Assembly: GCF_002443255.2 (NCBI RefSeq) | Contig: NW_019211454.1 | Span: 38,187,719 to 38,251,718 of the forward strand | DNA: 64,000 nucleotides | Direction: 5' to 3' | DNA from: Varroa destructor | Taxonomy: Eukaryota; Arthropoda; Arachnida; Mesostigmata; Varroidae | Part shown: positions 1-12,094 of the stretch, one piece after another | Numbering within the stretch: the first letter of the stretch is position 1 | Layout of the letters: every line of letters starts with the position of its first letter | Translations under genes and position numbers: made by a program | Notes under the pieces: model-generated | Databases searched by the model: none | Seen by the model: only the letters and a program-made list of their open reading frames with translations | Told to the model about the DNA's origin: nothing

Positions 1-27
1 ATTGATTCAGCAGTTTTCAACGTTTGA

Positions 28-240
28 AGAAGTGCGAGCGAAAGTAGGTGCCAAAAGTCATGCTTCTTGCCACTCAAGGTAGTATTAAAGTTTCGTGTGG
101 ATCTAGATGAAAGTATCGCTAAAATCGTTCCAAAAACAGATCACATTAAACCATTAATGAATGAAGCAGTAGGTAAAATAGGCACTACCTATGTACCGAG
201 CTGGCAAGCTGAAAGCTGGCAGCAAAAACGAACGGAGTAA
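28..240 (+). CDS. possible 3'-terminal exon at the left edge, product unknown
   Basis: An open frame follows a TGA at 25-27 and ends in TAA at 238-240, giving about 70 codons. It is rich in Lys, Asp and Glu, has no long hydrophobic segment, and includes stretches such as FRVDLDESIAKIVPKTD and ending SWQQKRTE. A usable splice acceptor (pyrimidine-rich tgcttcttgccactcaag, ending near 88) would make 89-240 a last coding exon of a gene that starts left of the window. A second natural-looking frame (FSTFEEVRAKVGAKSHAS) covers the first 80 bases in another phase, so an intron or a frameshift between the two is possible. I do not recognise the family. A 70-codon frame is common by chance in 64 kb, so confidence is low. 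Confidence 0.15.
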   Translation, partial: RSASESRCQKSCFLPLKVVLKFRVDLDESIAKIVPKTDHIKPLMNEAVGKIGTTYVPSWQAESWQQKRTE

Positions 241-798
241 GTACGGAAAATCGATGCAAATTAAGGAAAAAAGTCATGTACTTCGGTATCGAGAGAAGCA
301 TAGGAACGAATCACCTGCTAGCGTCGCCTGTGATACGTATCAACGTTTCTTGTCGGTTTTTCTCACATTGGTCGACGCTGATGAGGATAAAAACGTCCAT
401 GTTAGTCATCTCCATAGATCAATGATAATAGTCGTATCAGCAGTCGACGGCTGTGATACTTTTACGTGTTAGGTTGTCGTTCGAAATTTGCGTGGGGGGA
501 GAGCGGCGAGGCAAAAAAGCACAAGGGCAGACCAACATCAGAGTTATGCCAGTAATGTTGCTGATGTTGTCGTTCCTACAGGTCTATTCAATTGCTACAG
601 CTGAATGATCACTATTATTCAACCGCAATTGACTAATACTGACAAGCCGGCCATTGGGATTCGTTGGCGATCCATATCGGTCAGTCACGTGACAGGAGAC
701 TTCGTCGTCGTTTCCATTGTCATTACCGGCTCAAGAAGGCTACTAGAAAGGCAGCAAAACAGCAGCCATGCCGATCGGAACCGTGGAACACTGCAGCG

Positions 799-930
799 AT
801 GGCGAAGATCTTTTGTTGCCTACAAACGACAATTATGATTGCTTTCTTTTCGTTGGTTTATTTGCTCATTGTTTTCCGTTTTCTACCCAGTATTGCTCGG
901 TCGGCGAGGCGACAGCGCGCAGCCTGTTAA
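799..930 (+). CDS. small ORF, hydrophobic segment then basic tail (43 aa)
   Basis: The frame starts at ATG 799 and stops at TAA 928-930. Residues about 11-28 are strongly hydrophobic (TTIMIAFFSLVYLLIVF) and are followed by a basic stretch with RSARRQR. That resembles a signal anchor or a small precursor peptide with a basic cleavage site. An AAG|GTGAGG donor-like site overlaps the stop, so the frame could equally be part of an exon read in another phase. Another ATG frame (605-838, 77 aa) overlaps it. No homology is recognised and there is no supporting neighbour. It may be a chance frame. Confidence 0.1.
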   Translation: MAKIFCCLQTTIMIAFFSLVYLLIVFRFLPSIARSARRQRAAC

Positions 931-3900
931 GGTGAGGGCAGATAGGCAAGACCGCGTTTTCTACGTCTACCCCTAACTAATTGCCGACGGCCACGGAGCA
1001 TCCGCTGCTGGCATTGTCCATACATTGACGTTGATAATGGAGCCATCTAAACTATCTCGTCGTTTATTTGTTCGCCGGTGACGTCCAGCAGAAATCGTTC
1101 ATACGTCATCTACACGCACACACATGTACAAACACAGACTTAGATACACACCCAAATTTCTAGTCTCAGAGTTTTCGGCGTTGTCCTCAGCCACATGATG
1201 ACGACGCGCATAACATGATAGCGCCAGTAGTGCAGACAGCGACTGCGGTTGCCGCCATAGGTCAAATGGTCAAATAATTGAGCGGGCTTTCTCTTGAGCG
1301 ACGCGCTTCCAGCCTTTGCTAATGGCATCACGTTCTTGATTGCGTTGACCCGACCCGTCTGTTTCGGGGCAACGAAACTGTGCACAGTGTTAAATTGCCC
1401 TATCCAGATGCAGTGTGGTCAGAAGCAGCCAAACGTAACGATGTCTGTAGAAAATGCGAAATTTGTCAAAGCAGAGCGCAGATCAGCATTGATTTCTGAT
1501 AACGATAACAGCAGTGGCCGAACCGTAATAGTTTTGAATGACGTATGACATTTGATGAATACATCACGAAAGCCGTCTGCCAGAGCGTCTGAAAGGGACA
1601 GCACAACGACAAAGGCAAGCAAGGCACTCTTCTTGTCTTGCTGGGGTGAACGAAGCCGCTCCTTAAAAACAATGCAGAAGTTTCGAAGAGCAGCAATCTG
1701 GAACACAGGAACTTCGGAAAGGTCTGTTCATAGAAAAAGACACCTTGCATGCATATAGATAACGGGAGAAATGCTACAACACTAATTTTTACGTAGCGCA
1801 AGTTTATTAATTGGCTAGAGGGCCTATTAGTATCTAGTATGAGCTCGCTTGCTTATTCAAGCCTTCTAGCGGCATTTTTTACCCATTTGTCTTCCCCGAT
1901 GCCCAGCTTCTGTGGCTCATTAAAATTTATCTCTACTCACATACTGCTATCTACCATACCTAGAAAATGTGAGAATGGACTTGTACTAAAAAACTACAAT
2001 CAGCCATTACCTAGTACGTGCATGCAGTGCACGACGTTCATAGTACCTATAATTGCTGTTGTTAACGTTTTTCTTCAGCCTTCGGTCAACCATCACTAGC
2101 TAACCAATTAAATGACACGAAATTAACCAACATCCACAGATAACCAGCCGCATCTGCCGTCGTCCGCTGTTCATTTGTCTGAACGGACCGGCTCAGTTTG
2201 CATAACATGAGATAGACACGTACGGATAAGCTCGTTCGGCTTTCTTTATCGAATGCATTTTCACCTTATCGTTTATGCTGCCGTCATAGCCAGTCTAATA
2301 AAACGCACAACAGCGCCATTATCTAGTTAATTATAAGAAATCGCCAGCAACATCAATTGTGTTTATTTATGCGCGTTTATAGTTGGTCCGTTGTGATAAA
2401 CAATTAAGCAGCGGGCAAGTCTAATGGAACAAGCTCAGCGCCGAATGAAGTTGTGATTACATTCTTCCGTTACATTTTTAGTTTTGAATTGGCTACCCTA
2501 GTATTTGGTTACGGTCAGCAGCTTGCAAATACGACGTACTGCACGTACAGATAGGTACGTAGCTGGATGCGCGACGCTTGCAGCACGAACAAGATACAAG
2601 TTGGGTACCTGTTCGCTTTAATCGACCGGGGCAACGCTGCGTAACAATAGTAGAAAGTGTCAAATGCATCCAGCGCTTCATTCATACCCGACAATTATAG
2701 TGAGTAGGGTAAATGCCGTTCTATTTCCAAACTCAAATTGGACTTTGTCGAAGCTTTGACGTTATGTCACCGGCATCATCGCACACTTCCCTCTGGTTTC
2801 ACCCGGCCAAGCATGTCGATCGCGCCCTTTTTTATCGCAGACAGAAGAAGTAGTTTAATAATAAAGCAAACAAATTGTTTTCTTTTTTACGTTAAAGGCC
2901 TTTGCATGCACGCACGCACGCGCGCGCGCGCGCATACTTCGCCATGCATTCCATTATGCTTACGTACTAGGACAGCCGTTCCTGCTTTATTAACCCTCGA
3001 CGCTTGGATTCGATGTTTTTAATCATCATCAGCATGCAGCGGCGTGCGCGCACGGATACGTGATGGGCGTTGCGCATTCTGTTATGGCTTACAGGTGTTG
3101 CTGCCAGTGCCGGCCGTACAGAGCTTTCCGTTAGCTTGCTTGGTTATTTGATATTCCGGTAGTTGTTGAAAACTGCTGTCATAATCGAACGCTTCACGCG
3201 GCATGACTCAATGATGCTGATGACTGTGTAGTCGAAAACAACGGGAAGCTCAGGCTTCAGAACAGGCTTGAAGCCAGCCACCAGAACGGCGTTAGTTAAT
3301 ATGATTCATTGGGATCAGGATAATTGGCTAGGAACACATCTTGCTGGTCTGAACAATAGCGCACATTGTACGATACTATTATACGGTGATGTGGGAAACA
3401 TCAGATAATGTTGTTATCACTATGGTTAGTCGGACTATTATGCGAATACGACCCACGTGTATGAGTGTGCTTTGTTATTATGCCTTGTTAATGCACTCTG
3501 TTATTATCTATTGGTACGGGGTGTCGAAATATAAAATTAAAAAAAGACGACGCTTTTTTTCCGTAAAACACCAGTTATTCCCAAAATAGCAACAAATCCT
3601 AGCTTTTCGAGCAAGGATATCTCCTCTTCCCGTAGGGTATATCGCAACACCCCTTCATCCAGTTACTTCAACAATGCATCGGGCCGTGGGTGGAAACTAC
3701 CTAAATGAACCAGTATTTGGATCTATCTATTTGTCATTCATTTCATGCTCTCTACCGAACCGTGTACAGAGTGTTCAATGAACCATACGATATAAAGTCA
3801 TAGAGCAACCGTCTGGGTACACGTTGACCCAGATACGGGCTGAACTGAATAGTACCAGCCTTGAAGTCATGTGTTTATTTATTCACTGTTTTGGCCCGCC

Positions 3901-6092
3901 CTACACGTCAGAACGACCACCCGCCCGGAGATACACAATAGAGCGAGCATAACGCGGCAACACATAAATACGTACGGACGTACTTGCAATGAAACAAATA
4001 GCCTTTCGGCAAAAGGAAGGCAACTACCAAGCGCCGTTGTCAGTTCCGCCGCCTCCATCGTACTAGCTTACAAATGATCCTGCGGCATTGTGGGGTGTTG
4101 CTGTGGCACGTCGTGTCTGTATGCCGACGTATACGTAGACTGATCGGAACGAGCGCTAAACATTTTTCAAACAGTTTCCAATACAGTCATTACATACAGA
4201 GTTTTCACGTTGGCCAAATAATAAAATCGGTTTTTTTTTTTTTTTTTTTTTTTTATATGAGAAATAAACAACACAGCTGATTGTTTTTTTTAATGCTAAA
4301 GCTTCTAATTGGCAATTTTTGCCCCACCGATATATTATACGGTAGAAACATATATCGAAACGGGTTTTTGCGCGAGAGATCTTGAACTGCGCTTGACCAC
4401 GTTGTAAAATTATCAGAATCGTTGAAAAAAATTATATTCCATATATATATACATAGTCAGAAAGAGGGCGATACAGAGCAAAAGTAAAGAGTAACTAATT
4501 GTTTATAACATAGTTGTTAGGTTTTTAGCGTTGACTAGGATTTTAGTGTTTTATTTACTGTCTGTTATTAAAGTTCTTTGGTTGAATACAAGTCAGGTGT
4601 CCAACTAGAATTTACAAAGCAGATAATTTTACATCTTGGATATAGGGCGTACAGCGTACAGGAGTGTAACACTCGATACAGACATAGAAGGAAGCTTTAT
4701 TTCAAGGCTTGCAGTTATTTTTTTGAACATATAGAGCGCAGCTAAGGAAAACTAATACGAATTAGCTGGCCCCTTACGTATAAATATGAAAAATAGCTTC
4801 GCACGGTTAAGCGGACTAGTCCACGAATATCCGATTCGCTTGTATTTGAAGAACCGGAAACCGATGATTGCTCGTAGTCATAGCGTCAACTCGGTAACGG
4901 TGTGGACGCAGCTCTTTTTGGTTAAGTATCGCACGATCGTCCTCCTGATGGTCTAATCTTCCAGGTAGATAAATCTTGTAGACCTTGGCCTGCTGGAGTG
5001 AGGTCTACCGTTGCAACATGATGTAAGGCTGCACATATGTGTACTGCGACACAAGTGAATTTAGCTACCGCCTACCGGATTGTCTGTTACAGTATTGCCA
5101 TTGTACGGTAAGCTTATCGTAGCTAACACTATCAGCTATTAAATACATGTCTAAAGTTTTTGCATTCATAAACTGTGCGACTCTTCCGTCGCATCACCGC
5201 AAAAAAGAACGTTTTCCGCCGGCGTACATTAGGAAATGTCCAGAAGCGTTTTTAAAAGCTAAATGTTCTCTATTTTTCGTATGTTATCGTCGAAACTTCG
5301 CTAGTCTCAATGGTTGTCTAAAAGGCACTCAGTTAGGGAGGAAGATAGCTTGCTTCCGAGGGACGGATCCACCCTTAGAATGTGGATGAATTTTTAAAAA
5401 AGTTCACGAGAAAAATACTATCCATAAATCCTTGCACTCCGTATTACTTGTTACTTTTACAGCTAACTTCGATAGCAAATGGCGTGTATGTGTTTTTAGT
5501 TGCTGACCTGTTACTGTTCGGCCTCATCCATTCGCAAGTGCTGTTTACTGAAGTTGAGAAGGTACCACATCTACACAGGTTTCAAGCCTCAGCAATAAAA
5601 TGAAGACTGCCACTTAAGTTTCAGAATTGGCGTTGAATTTCGAAACCTCCTACTTATAAATGTGGAATATCTTTTTGTGAGGGCTGTAACCGCACCTACA
5701 AAAGGGAGTGCAGCCCCAACAAACTATCATGTCTGTAGCACCGAGGAAACTGTTTGAATATATTACAGCTCAGGGGTATGATGAATTGTATTTGCACCAG
5801 TCATTCGTAGCGGCACGACGAGCGGAAATAAAGACCTTAACTAATTTGATAAACTTCATAAGTCTCAAGTGATAGTTGAGTTTGGTGCCCTACCCACTTC
5901 CGTGCCGCGGCAGTCAAGCATGTGCAAAAATAACGTTACACCATTTGTCATTTTAAAGCGTCAAGTTTTACGTCGGGTCGTCGCTAGCCATCGACGGTCG
6001 TCGATCGTTCATCGAACGGCTTGCTTTTCAATTCGAACTTATGTTCTAACATATATTTGACATGTGTATTCGGTGTTCTCTTTGTTTGGTGT
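931..6092. other. gene-poor AT-rich stretch
   Basis: I see no supportable gene. There is a short alternating CG tract at about 2918-2933, a 7-bp hairpin at 3812-3833 (TCTGGGT/ACCCAGA, 8-nt loop) and a T24 run at 4231-4254. The short ATG frames here have no splice support or recognisable motif. Intergenic or intronic. Confidence 0.5.
4231..4254. repeat. poly(T), 24 nt
   Basis: An uninterrupted run of 24 T follows an AATAATAAAATCGG sequence. On the minus strand it reads as a poly(A) tail, so it could mark the 3' end of an old retroposed element inserted on that strand. No element body was recognised next to it. Confidence 0.85.
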
Positions 6093-6116
6093 AACGTTCG
6101 TCACCACGAACGTTCG
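6093..6116. repeat. short inverted repeat with overlapping palindrome
   Basis: AACGTTCGT (6093-6101) and ACGAACGTT (6106-6114) are perfect 9-bp inverted arms around the 4-nt loop CACC. The right arm also belongs to the 10-bp palindrome CGAACGTTCG (6107-6116). Function is unknown; a bound dimer site or an RNA hairpin are both possible. Confidence 0.7.
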
Positions 6117-7230
6117 AACTGGTACAGGATGAGACAGGATAGGCCACCTAGTAGGTCGTCGACGTAACAGGTAAATATAGAAACATGAAGAGCTTTCTTT
6201 CCGAAAATGGCGTTTGATGTATTGTATCATGCTGATATCTCATGGATGTCAAGACGGTTGCACTGTCCTTGCCGCCGTCGGATGCTGCAGAGGCTTTTAC
6301 CTAAGGTATAGCTACTATTTCTATAAGTAAAACTTATCTGGCCTCTTATTCACGTGAATACTTCGCGTTTATTAAAGGAGGTAAAACGTATCCGGCGACG
6401 ATGTTCAGAGGAAGCTGGACCCGAGCCTAAGATCTAAATTCGTCGTAAACTGCGTCTACATCCATTCGTAGCATTCGCAGTATGGCGGGCATGCCATGAC
6501 CGCCTAGAAAGAAACGAGATCGTCTGCTTGACCGTGTGTTGAGGATTGCTGATACTGACATAGTTTTGAGTCGTGATGATCAACAACCAATTATAGGAAG
6601 CATACGCTGATGGTGGGCTTAATAACCTGCAGCTTGACTTTGCTGTCCTAAGCGAAGATTGCTTCTGCTTCGCAGTATCGTCGAGCGAGTTGAAACGCGG
6701 CCTTTTTTTCGCTAAAACAACCGACTATTTTGGAGTTACTATACGTATCTCACGCCGATAATCTTCGATAGTAAATCTGTAATCGCAATAGTAACGAAAA
6801 TGTAACAGCGGTCGATCAAACGATGATGTGACAGATGTGGCAACAGCTCGCGTATTGGACAATGTACGCGTGGCTGTTTATCTGCTGTTTCTTCTCCCCT
6901 TTCCCACGCGCTAGCAGTGTCCAGCATACGGCAAGCGGAGTTCGCCGCAAGTACTTCGGTCTGACGCTACGTACTTCGCAGCAGCGCGAAGCTAGCATCA
7001 ATAACAACAAGCGACTGGCTGGTCTTTCTGTGTAGTCTGTTGCAACTGTATGAACGGCGATGGCGATAGACCGACGCGTGGGACGCTATTGAAGTCAGAC
7101 GTCGCAAGGGTAATAGTAGCAGTGCAAAAAGGTAGATGTCATAGAAGATCTGTAGCTGTTTGTGCGGGATCGTCGCTGTCCTTTCGTTGTTGTTATCCGG
7201 TCGGAAGAACGCACTCGACTGACCGGCTAC

Positions 7231-7255
7231 GGCGGCGGCGGCGGCGGCCGCCGCC
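7231..7255. repeat. GGC tract switching to GCC: perfect palindrome
   Basis: Six GGC units run directly into CCGCCGCC, so 7240-7255 is a 16-bp perfect palindrome centred on GGCC. The tract can extrude as a GC-only hairpin. On the minus strand it encodes an alanine run in a 122-codon frame (6967-7335) and on the plus strand glycine or arginine runs. None of these frames is otherwise supported. Confidence 0.8.
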
Positions 7256-7980
7256 AGACCGATAGACGACCGATGCGTGTGCACGTATTCGTCAGGAGAA
7301 CAACGGCAGCGGTGGCAACCAATCGTTATAATCACAACTATGCTCTACAACTACTACGAGTGTTACTCACGGGCCAGCTGAATGGCAGCGGCACCAGCAG
7401 CAGCGATTTCGCAAAGGATCGAAATCGAGTAAAACAAACTGAAGAGAGAAGAGATGGATCGGCCCCCTTGCTACGAATTTGTCAATAATGTGGTGGTGCC
7501 AACGCTATTGTACGCCGCTGACCGACATGTCCTGGTCCTAGCGATCTTTTAGTGGTTGTTGATCGTGTCGGTGGCACGCTTGCAGCCACAATCGAATCAT
7601 AAACCTGGCGCGGGCGTAAACGGTCGCTTTCGTCTTCTGCTTTTGCCGTTTCTGAGTGCTCTTACTGTGATTCTGCCATTTGCGTTGATGATGGACGTGT
7701 CGCTTGTCACATTCACGACGATAACTGCATGTAAACGACAAACCGCAGTGCATATAATTAGAGTACTATGTCTGTGCTGCGTCTGTAAACGTGAAGCACA
7801 TGCTGCTCAAAAACAAAAACGAACTACAGCGAGAGAGTTTGCTTAATATACTGCCTGGTCGATGGACTCTGTCTAATCTAAGTAGACAGATATTGCCGCT
7901 GCGTACACATCGATATGCGGACTATCAACGACCGATACGGAATGATGTGATAATTTACCCTGTTGTAACTTTTTGATATA

Positions 7981-8201
7981 TAGGGTGTACAAAAAGTTAA
8001 GTCGTGAAGTGGACGAATTCTACTCAAAGAAAGCCAGTTTTTTAACACTGTAGGTTTCGTAAGATCAATCACTTCTTCATGTCATTCGGTATTTTTCGGT
8101 AAATTTTTTTTTTTGAAAAAATAGATATCTGGAAAGTAGCTCCCTTTTTGTCTACTTTGCATCATTTTTATCGGCATGCGTAACTTTTTAAGCATCCCCT
8201 A
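7981..8201. mobile_element. putative Tc1/mariner-type MITE (about 221 bp)
   Basis: The left end reads TA followed by GGGTGTACAAAAAGTTA (7983-7999). The right end read inward on the other strand gives GGGGATGCTTAAAAAGTTA next to TA at 8200-8201. The two ends match over GGG, TG and a perfect AAAAAGTTA block with a 2-nt length difference. TA at both borders fits the TA target duplication of the Tc1/mariner superfamily. The inside is AT-rich, contains a T12 run followed by A-rich sequence, and has no transposase frame, so the copy would be non-autonomous. The imperfect inverted ends suggest an old copy. The family assignment is inferred from end structure only. Confidence 0.5.
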
Positions 8202-11200
8202 TGTGTTTACGTAATATGGCCCTGGTCGGTGCTGGCCGGTATTTCCAGAATGTTCACTCTTCTTCAGTAAGCCTCTGTGATTCATTCATAGTACTCTGGA
8301 ACAGAGCAAAAAGTACACAAAAAAAAATTATATTCGGCTTTAACGTTTGCATGTTATCGTTGATTCGTTAGGGACGCACTATATGTTCATTCAAACAACA
8401 CACATATATATATATATATATAATACTACTAAAATTCTATTTACAACAAAGGGGTTAGATGATTTTTTCGTAAGCGTGTTGGGTTGGGCTGATTGTTTCG
8501 TGTCGGAAATGTTCCATCCTGGGAAGATCTGCGCATAAAATAAAATCAACTGGACGAATGCTTTTTCTAAACGTAATATTATTTTAACAAAAAAATTATA
8601 AGCGATTCGGATAGCTTATTAGGCATCAAGTTGAATTTAAATAAAAACTGTTGATTTATATACTTTTCCTTTTTGCAATTTAGAGGTAAAGTGGTTTTTG
8701 ATCCCAAGAATTCATAATTGATGATCGAAGAACTGCATGAAAATGTGACGTAAATTGCTCCACCTGAACTGGCTTATTTGAAGTTAAAATGGCGGAATTT
8801 CTATTGGTTGTAACCATGTGACAACGAGATGAAGATGCGCCTTGAGCTCTTCTCGAGTCGTTTTTTTCTAATAAATTTCAACTAGAAAATTAAGGCGGCT
8901 GATTCGAAGTTCGTTTCGTAAAGAATAAAATCCTAAATCATTATGCATTACATAGAGAAAAATATCGAGACAGATATGTTAATATTTATTTTCAAAAAAA
9001 AAAAAAAAAAAAATTAAATCCTCAAACTTCGTTGACGTTTTAACCAAACATAGCCAGGCATAGTTGAGCCTATTAGAGTAGGCTTATTAAATAAATAGAA
9101 AACTAAGAGAGAAAACTTTCAGGATACACTCTATGTATAGAGGGACGCTTATTGTATTTATTGCTAACGATATTGATTAAACGTCTACAACCCCGTGAAC
9201 CAAAATGTGTATATCTGGAGGGCAGACGAAACATAAAGAAATGCCACTACGTACTATTTCATAATTTACCTAGTAAAAAAAAACTAATCTTGTATTGCTT
9301 CAATGAAAAAGCACATGTCAACCTAATATCCGGAACTAACTACTAACCCCGCTGCGGCTCTCGGACTCCCCTCGGTCAATCTGTCGGTTACGTCAAAAAA
9401 ATCAGGAGCGTATAAGTTTTCTTTATCTTTTCCCATTTGTGCTACCGGCTGTGACCTTCATGCCATTCAGACAGCAGCAGAACTACCGGCACTAGCAACG
9501 ATCACAATAGGTACGGTGATACTTTAGGTCTAACAGTTAAATAGTCAGATACTTCGACCAAATCGATACTATCGTTGATCACACAACCGTCACCGTATAG
9601 TAATCATAATAACACAAATCATTTTCTTATCTTCTATTCGTCTTCGGAGCCATTTATGGCAGTTTGAAACGTTTCCATATCGGGAAAAGCGACAAGTTTC
9701 ACATGAATAAAATTGTTGCGAAAAAAACAGCGTTGTTATTATATGTGTAAATATATATATATATATATATACATTGTTGCCACTTTGCGCAGGTGTTAGT
9801 TATACCGTTGCCCTTCGCAGCGCGTTAGTCAATCGAGTAGTTTGTAGATATTTGAAAATCTCGCGGGCCAGTAGCTCTTATAGCGCTTCATATTGTAGTT
9901 GCAGTATTAAATAGTGACGCGTTTCATAGCGGGAGGAAGCTCAGCTTCCGATAGTTATTTTCTCAACGAAGTTCGCCTTTGCTCGGCAAGAAATGAAGCT
10001 GAGACGAGGAGCAGTTGGGTGTGGGGGGAGGGGCAGGGGCTTGACATTTTGCATCGTAGATAGCAGTGTTCGACAACCTAAAAGACCCAACAATATTACC
10101 ACTACTTAATCAGGTAAGTGACGCTATAGGTGGCGCTGTTGCCATCGGCGCCGCTACGGACGGACGCTCGGTGACTGACATCGCCTACAGAAACATGGTA
10201 CTCAGACGCACAGAGAAAAGCGCAACTACTCTCTCAAGACAACGAGGCGTTTCGGGCGAAAAGAGGATGGCAACGTTAGCTGAGTCGTTGTTGCGGCAAG
10301 CGCACTATCGTTATGCATGTAGCATTGAGCAAACGAGGGATTCCGGCAGGAAGAATCTACGAGAAGCAGACGAATTAAATTTGAATCAATAACAACGGAA
10401 CCAATAAAATAACTTGGGAAAGAAACGATCAGCTAATGACGCCAGGAACCGAAATGTCGCCATAGCAGTTATTGAAACAGCGCGAGCTCGTGTGTATGGT
10501 GAATTCGCATTGAGGCATTTGAATAAAGACGCCGCTGCTGTTGGCGATTACCGCACCATAAGTAGAAATATGCAAGAACCGATTACCCCCCACGTAACTA
10601 TAGCTGTAGAGCGCCGGTCCAGATATTATAACCAGTATAAATATATATATATATATTGGGTAATTTAGATTACATGTTTCAATGCCACCTATTTGCTACT
10701 ACCTATTGTAGCTAGAGTGGAATATAGAGATCAACACAGGCAACCTTTATGCTTCACGGTCATCTATACTTCGAGACCAAACTTCTATTCGACTTCAACG
10801 AACTTGATGAACTACAGTATCGATCATTTATCACTTAATCACGGATTACTTCGGGATGGTGACGTATATAATGGTTAAGTACTTATGTGATCGGATAAGT
10901 GACGCACGAGCTCAATGCCACGTTACCACTGCAGATCGATACGTTCGAGAGACCATGAAGTCTTTGAGGTCCGACGAATTCACGATGGCCAACTTGGTTT
11001 TCCACACAAATAGAGATGAAGAAGGACTGAAAAGCATGAATTTGTAAATACTGGATATATGACATCGCGCCGAGCTGCGATAATATTGTTGTTTTAGCAA
11101 ATAGTTTCGAGCTCCTAAAGCCCGTCCTGCGACCTAATATTATAGGTCAACAATATGGATTTCATATTTCAGTCGTAGTTACCGGAGTTCTTACCGGAGT

Positions 11201-11364
11201 AATCACTTTTAACGTTTCAATCGTAATAGATGTCATTTCGAAGGTGTAGTTTGCAATTGAATAACTTCAGCTTTTACCGTGTATAGAATAGCACTCGATA
11301 ATAAAAGCATGCCTAATCATTATAATGAAAATAACCATCGTGGTCATAACAAGTATCGCTGAGT
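8202..11364. other. gene-poor AT-rich stretch with simple repeats
   Basis: It contains (TA)n at 8404-8422, A20 at 8994-9013 and (AT)n at 9750-9771. A consensus donor sequence CAG|GTAAGT occurs at 10,112, but the preceding 47 bases have no convincing acceptor, so no exon is called. No other gene evidence. Confidence 0.5.
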
Positions 11365-11396
11365 TTTAGCGTCGTCCTGAAATGAGGCACGCTAAA
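11365..11396. repeat. inverted repeat, 8-bp arms plus inner CCT/AGG pairing
   Basis: TTTAGCGT (11365-11372) pairs with ACGCTAAA (11389-11396). Inside, CCT and AGG can extend the stem across a small internal loop, closing on GAAATG. It lies in AT-rich non-coding sequence with no terminator or RNA family recognised. Confidence 0.5.
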
Positions 11397-12067
11397 CACC
11401 CCGTATTAAAACTTTATGCCTTTGTGTGATTATATTGAAAATGTCTAGCAATTATGTTCCTGTTTAAACTGTTTGGCCGTGGCTATCTGTCCGTTTCTGC
11501 CTGGCCAAATAAGCCCAACTCAATACCCGCACTGAAGCTAAAAACCAGAAATTTAACCTTTGAAATCAAGGCTATACTTACTTAGTAATAGTAGGTCAAT
11601 CAAGAAAAATATTGAATGATTGTAGTGCCTTCAAATAGTCTGCTACTATTACGTTAGTTTGGCGAACCCCAATAAAACGTTTGTTATAGCTCCACAGGCC
11701 TTTGAGATTAGACCTTTACATGCAGCAGGTTCGGGTGCCGTTCGAAAATTCGACATATACCCAAGAAAATCGGGAATGGTGTCTTTCGTGCGCAAAGTTA
11801 TCGAATCCGATCCACGTGAACAACAGCACGGCATCATTTGACGCTTAAAATTCGCAGTCGTCACTCCGAGTACGCATCGGCGCGACAATCGTCGAAGAAC
11901 AAAACCGTATTCGTGCCGTAAAAAAACTAGGTACATATCCAGAGACGGATAATACTTGATAGCTTAAGCGGTAAGGATTGTAACCTCGCGAAGTACACTA
12001 TCTGAGGAGTCTCGAACTTCACTGTCGATTTGACAGAGCTGTAAAAGCAGCCACAAAAGAGAGTTGA

Positions 12068-12094
12068 CAGCAGCAGCAGCAGCAGCAGCAGCAG
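12068..12094 (+). repeat. (CAG)9 microsatellite
   Basis: Nine pure CAG units. The CTG reading on the minus strand gives a leucine run in a 67-codon frame (11927-12130) that has no other support. The tract is most simply a non-coding triplet repeat. Confidence 0.9.

Noticed and set aside
10065..10112. Short exon ending at CAG|GTAAGT
   Set aside because: The donor is excellent but no acceptor with a pyrimidine tract precedes it and the coding stretch is too short to judge.
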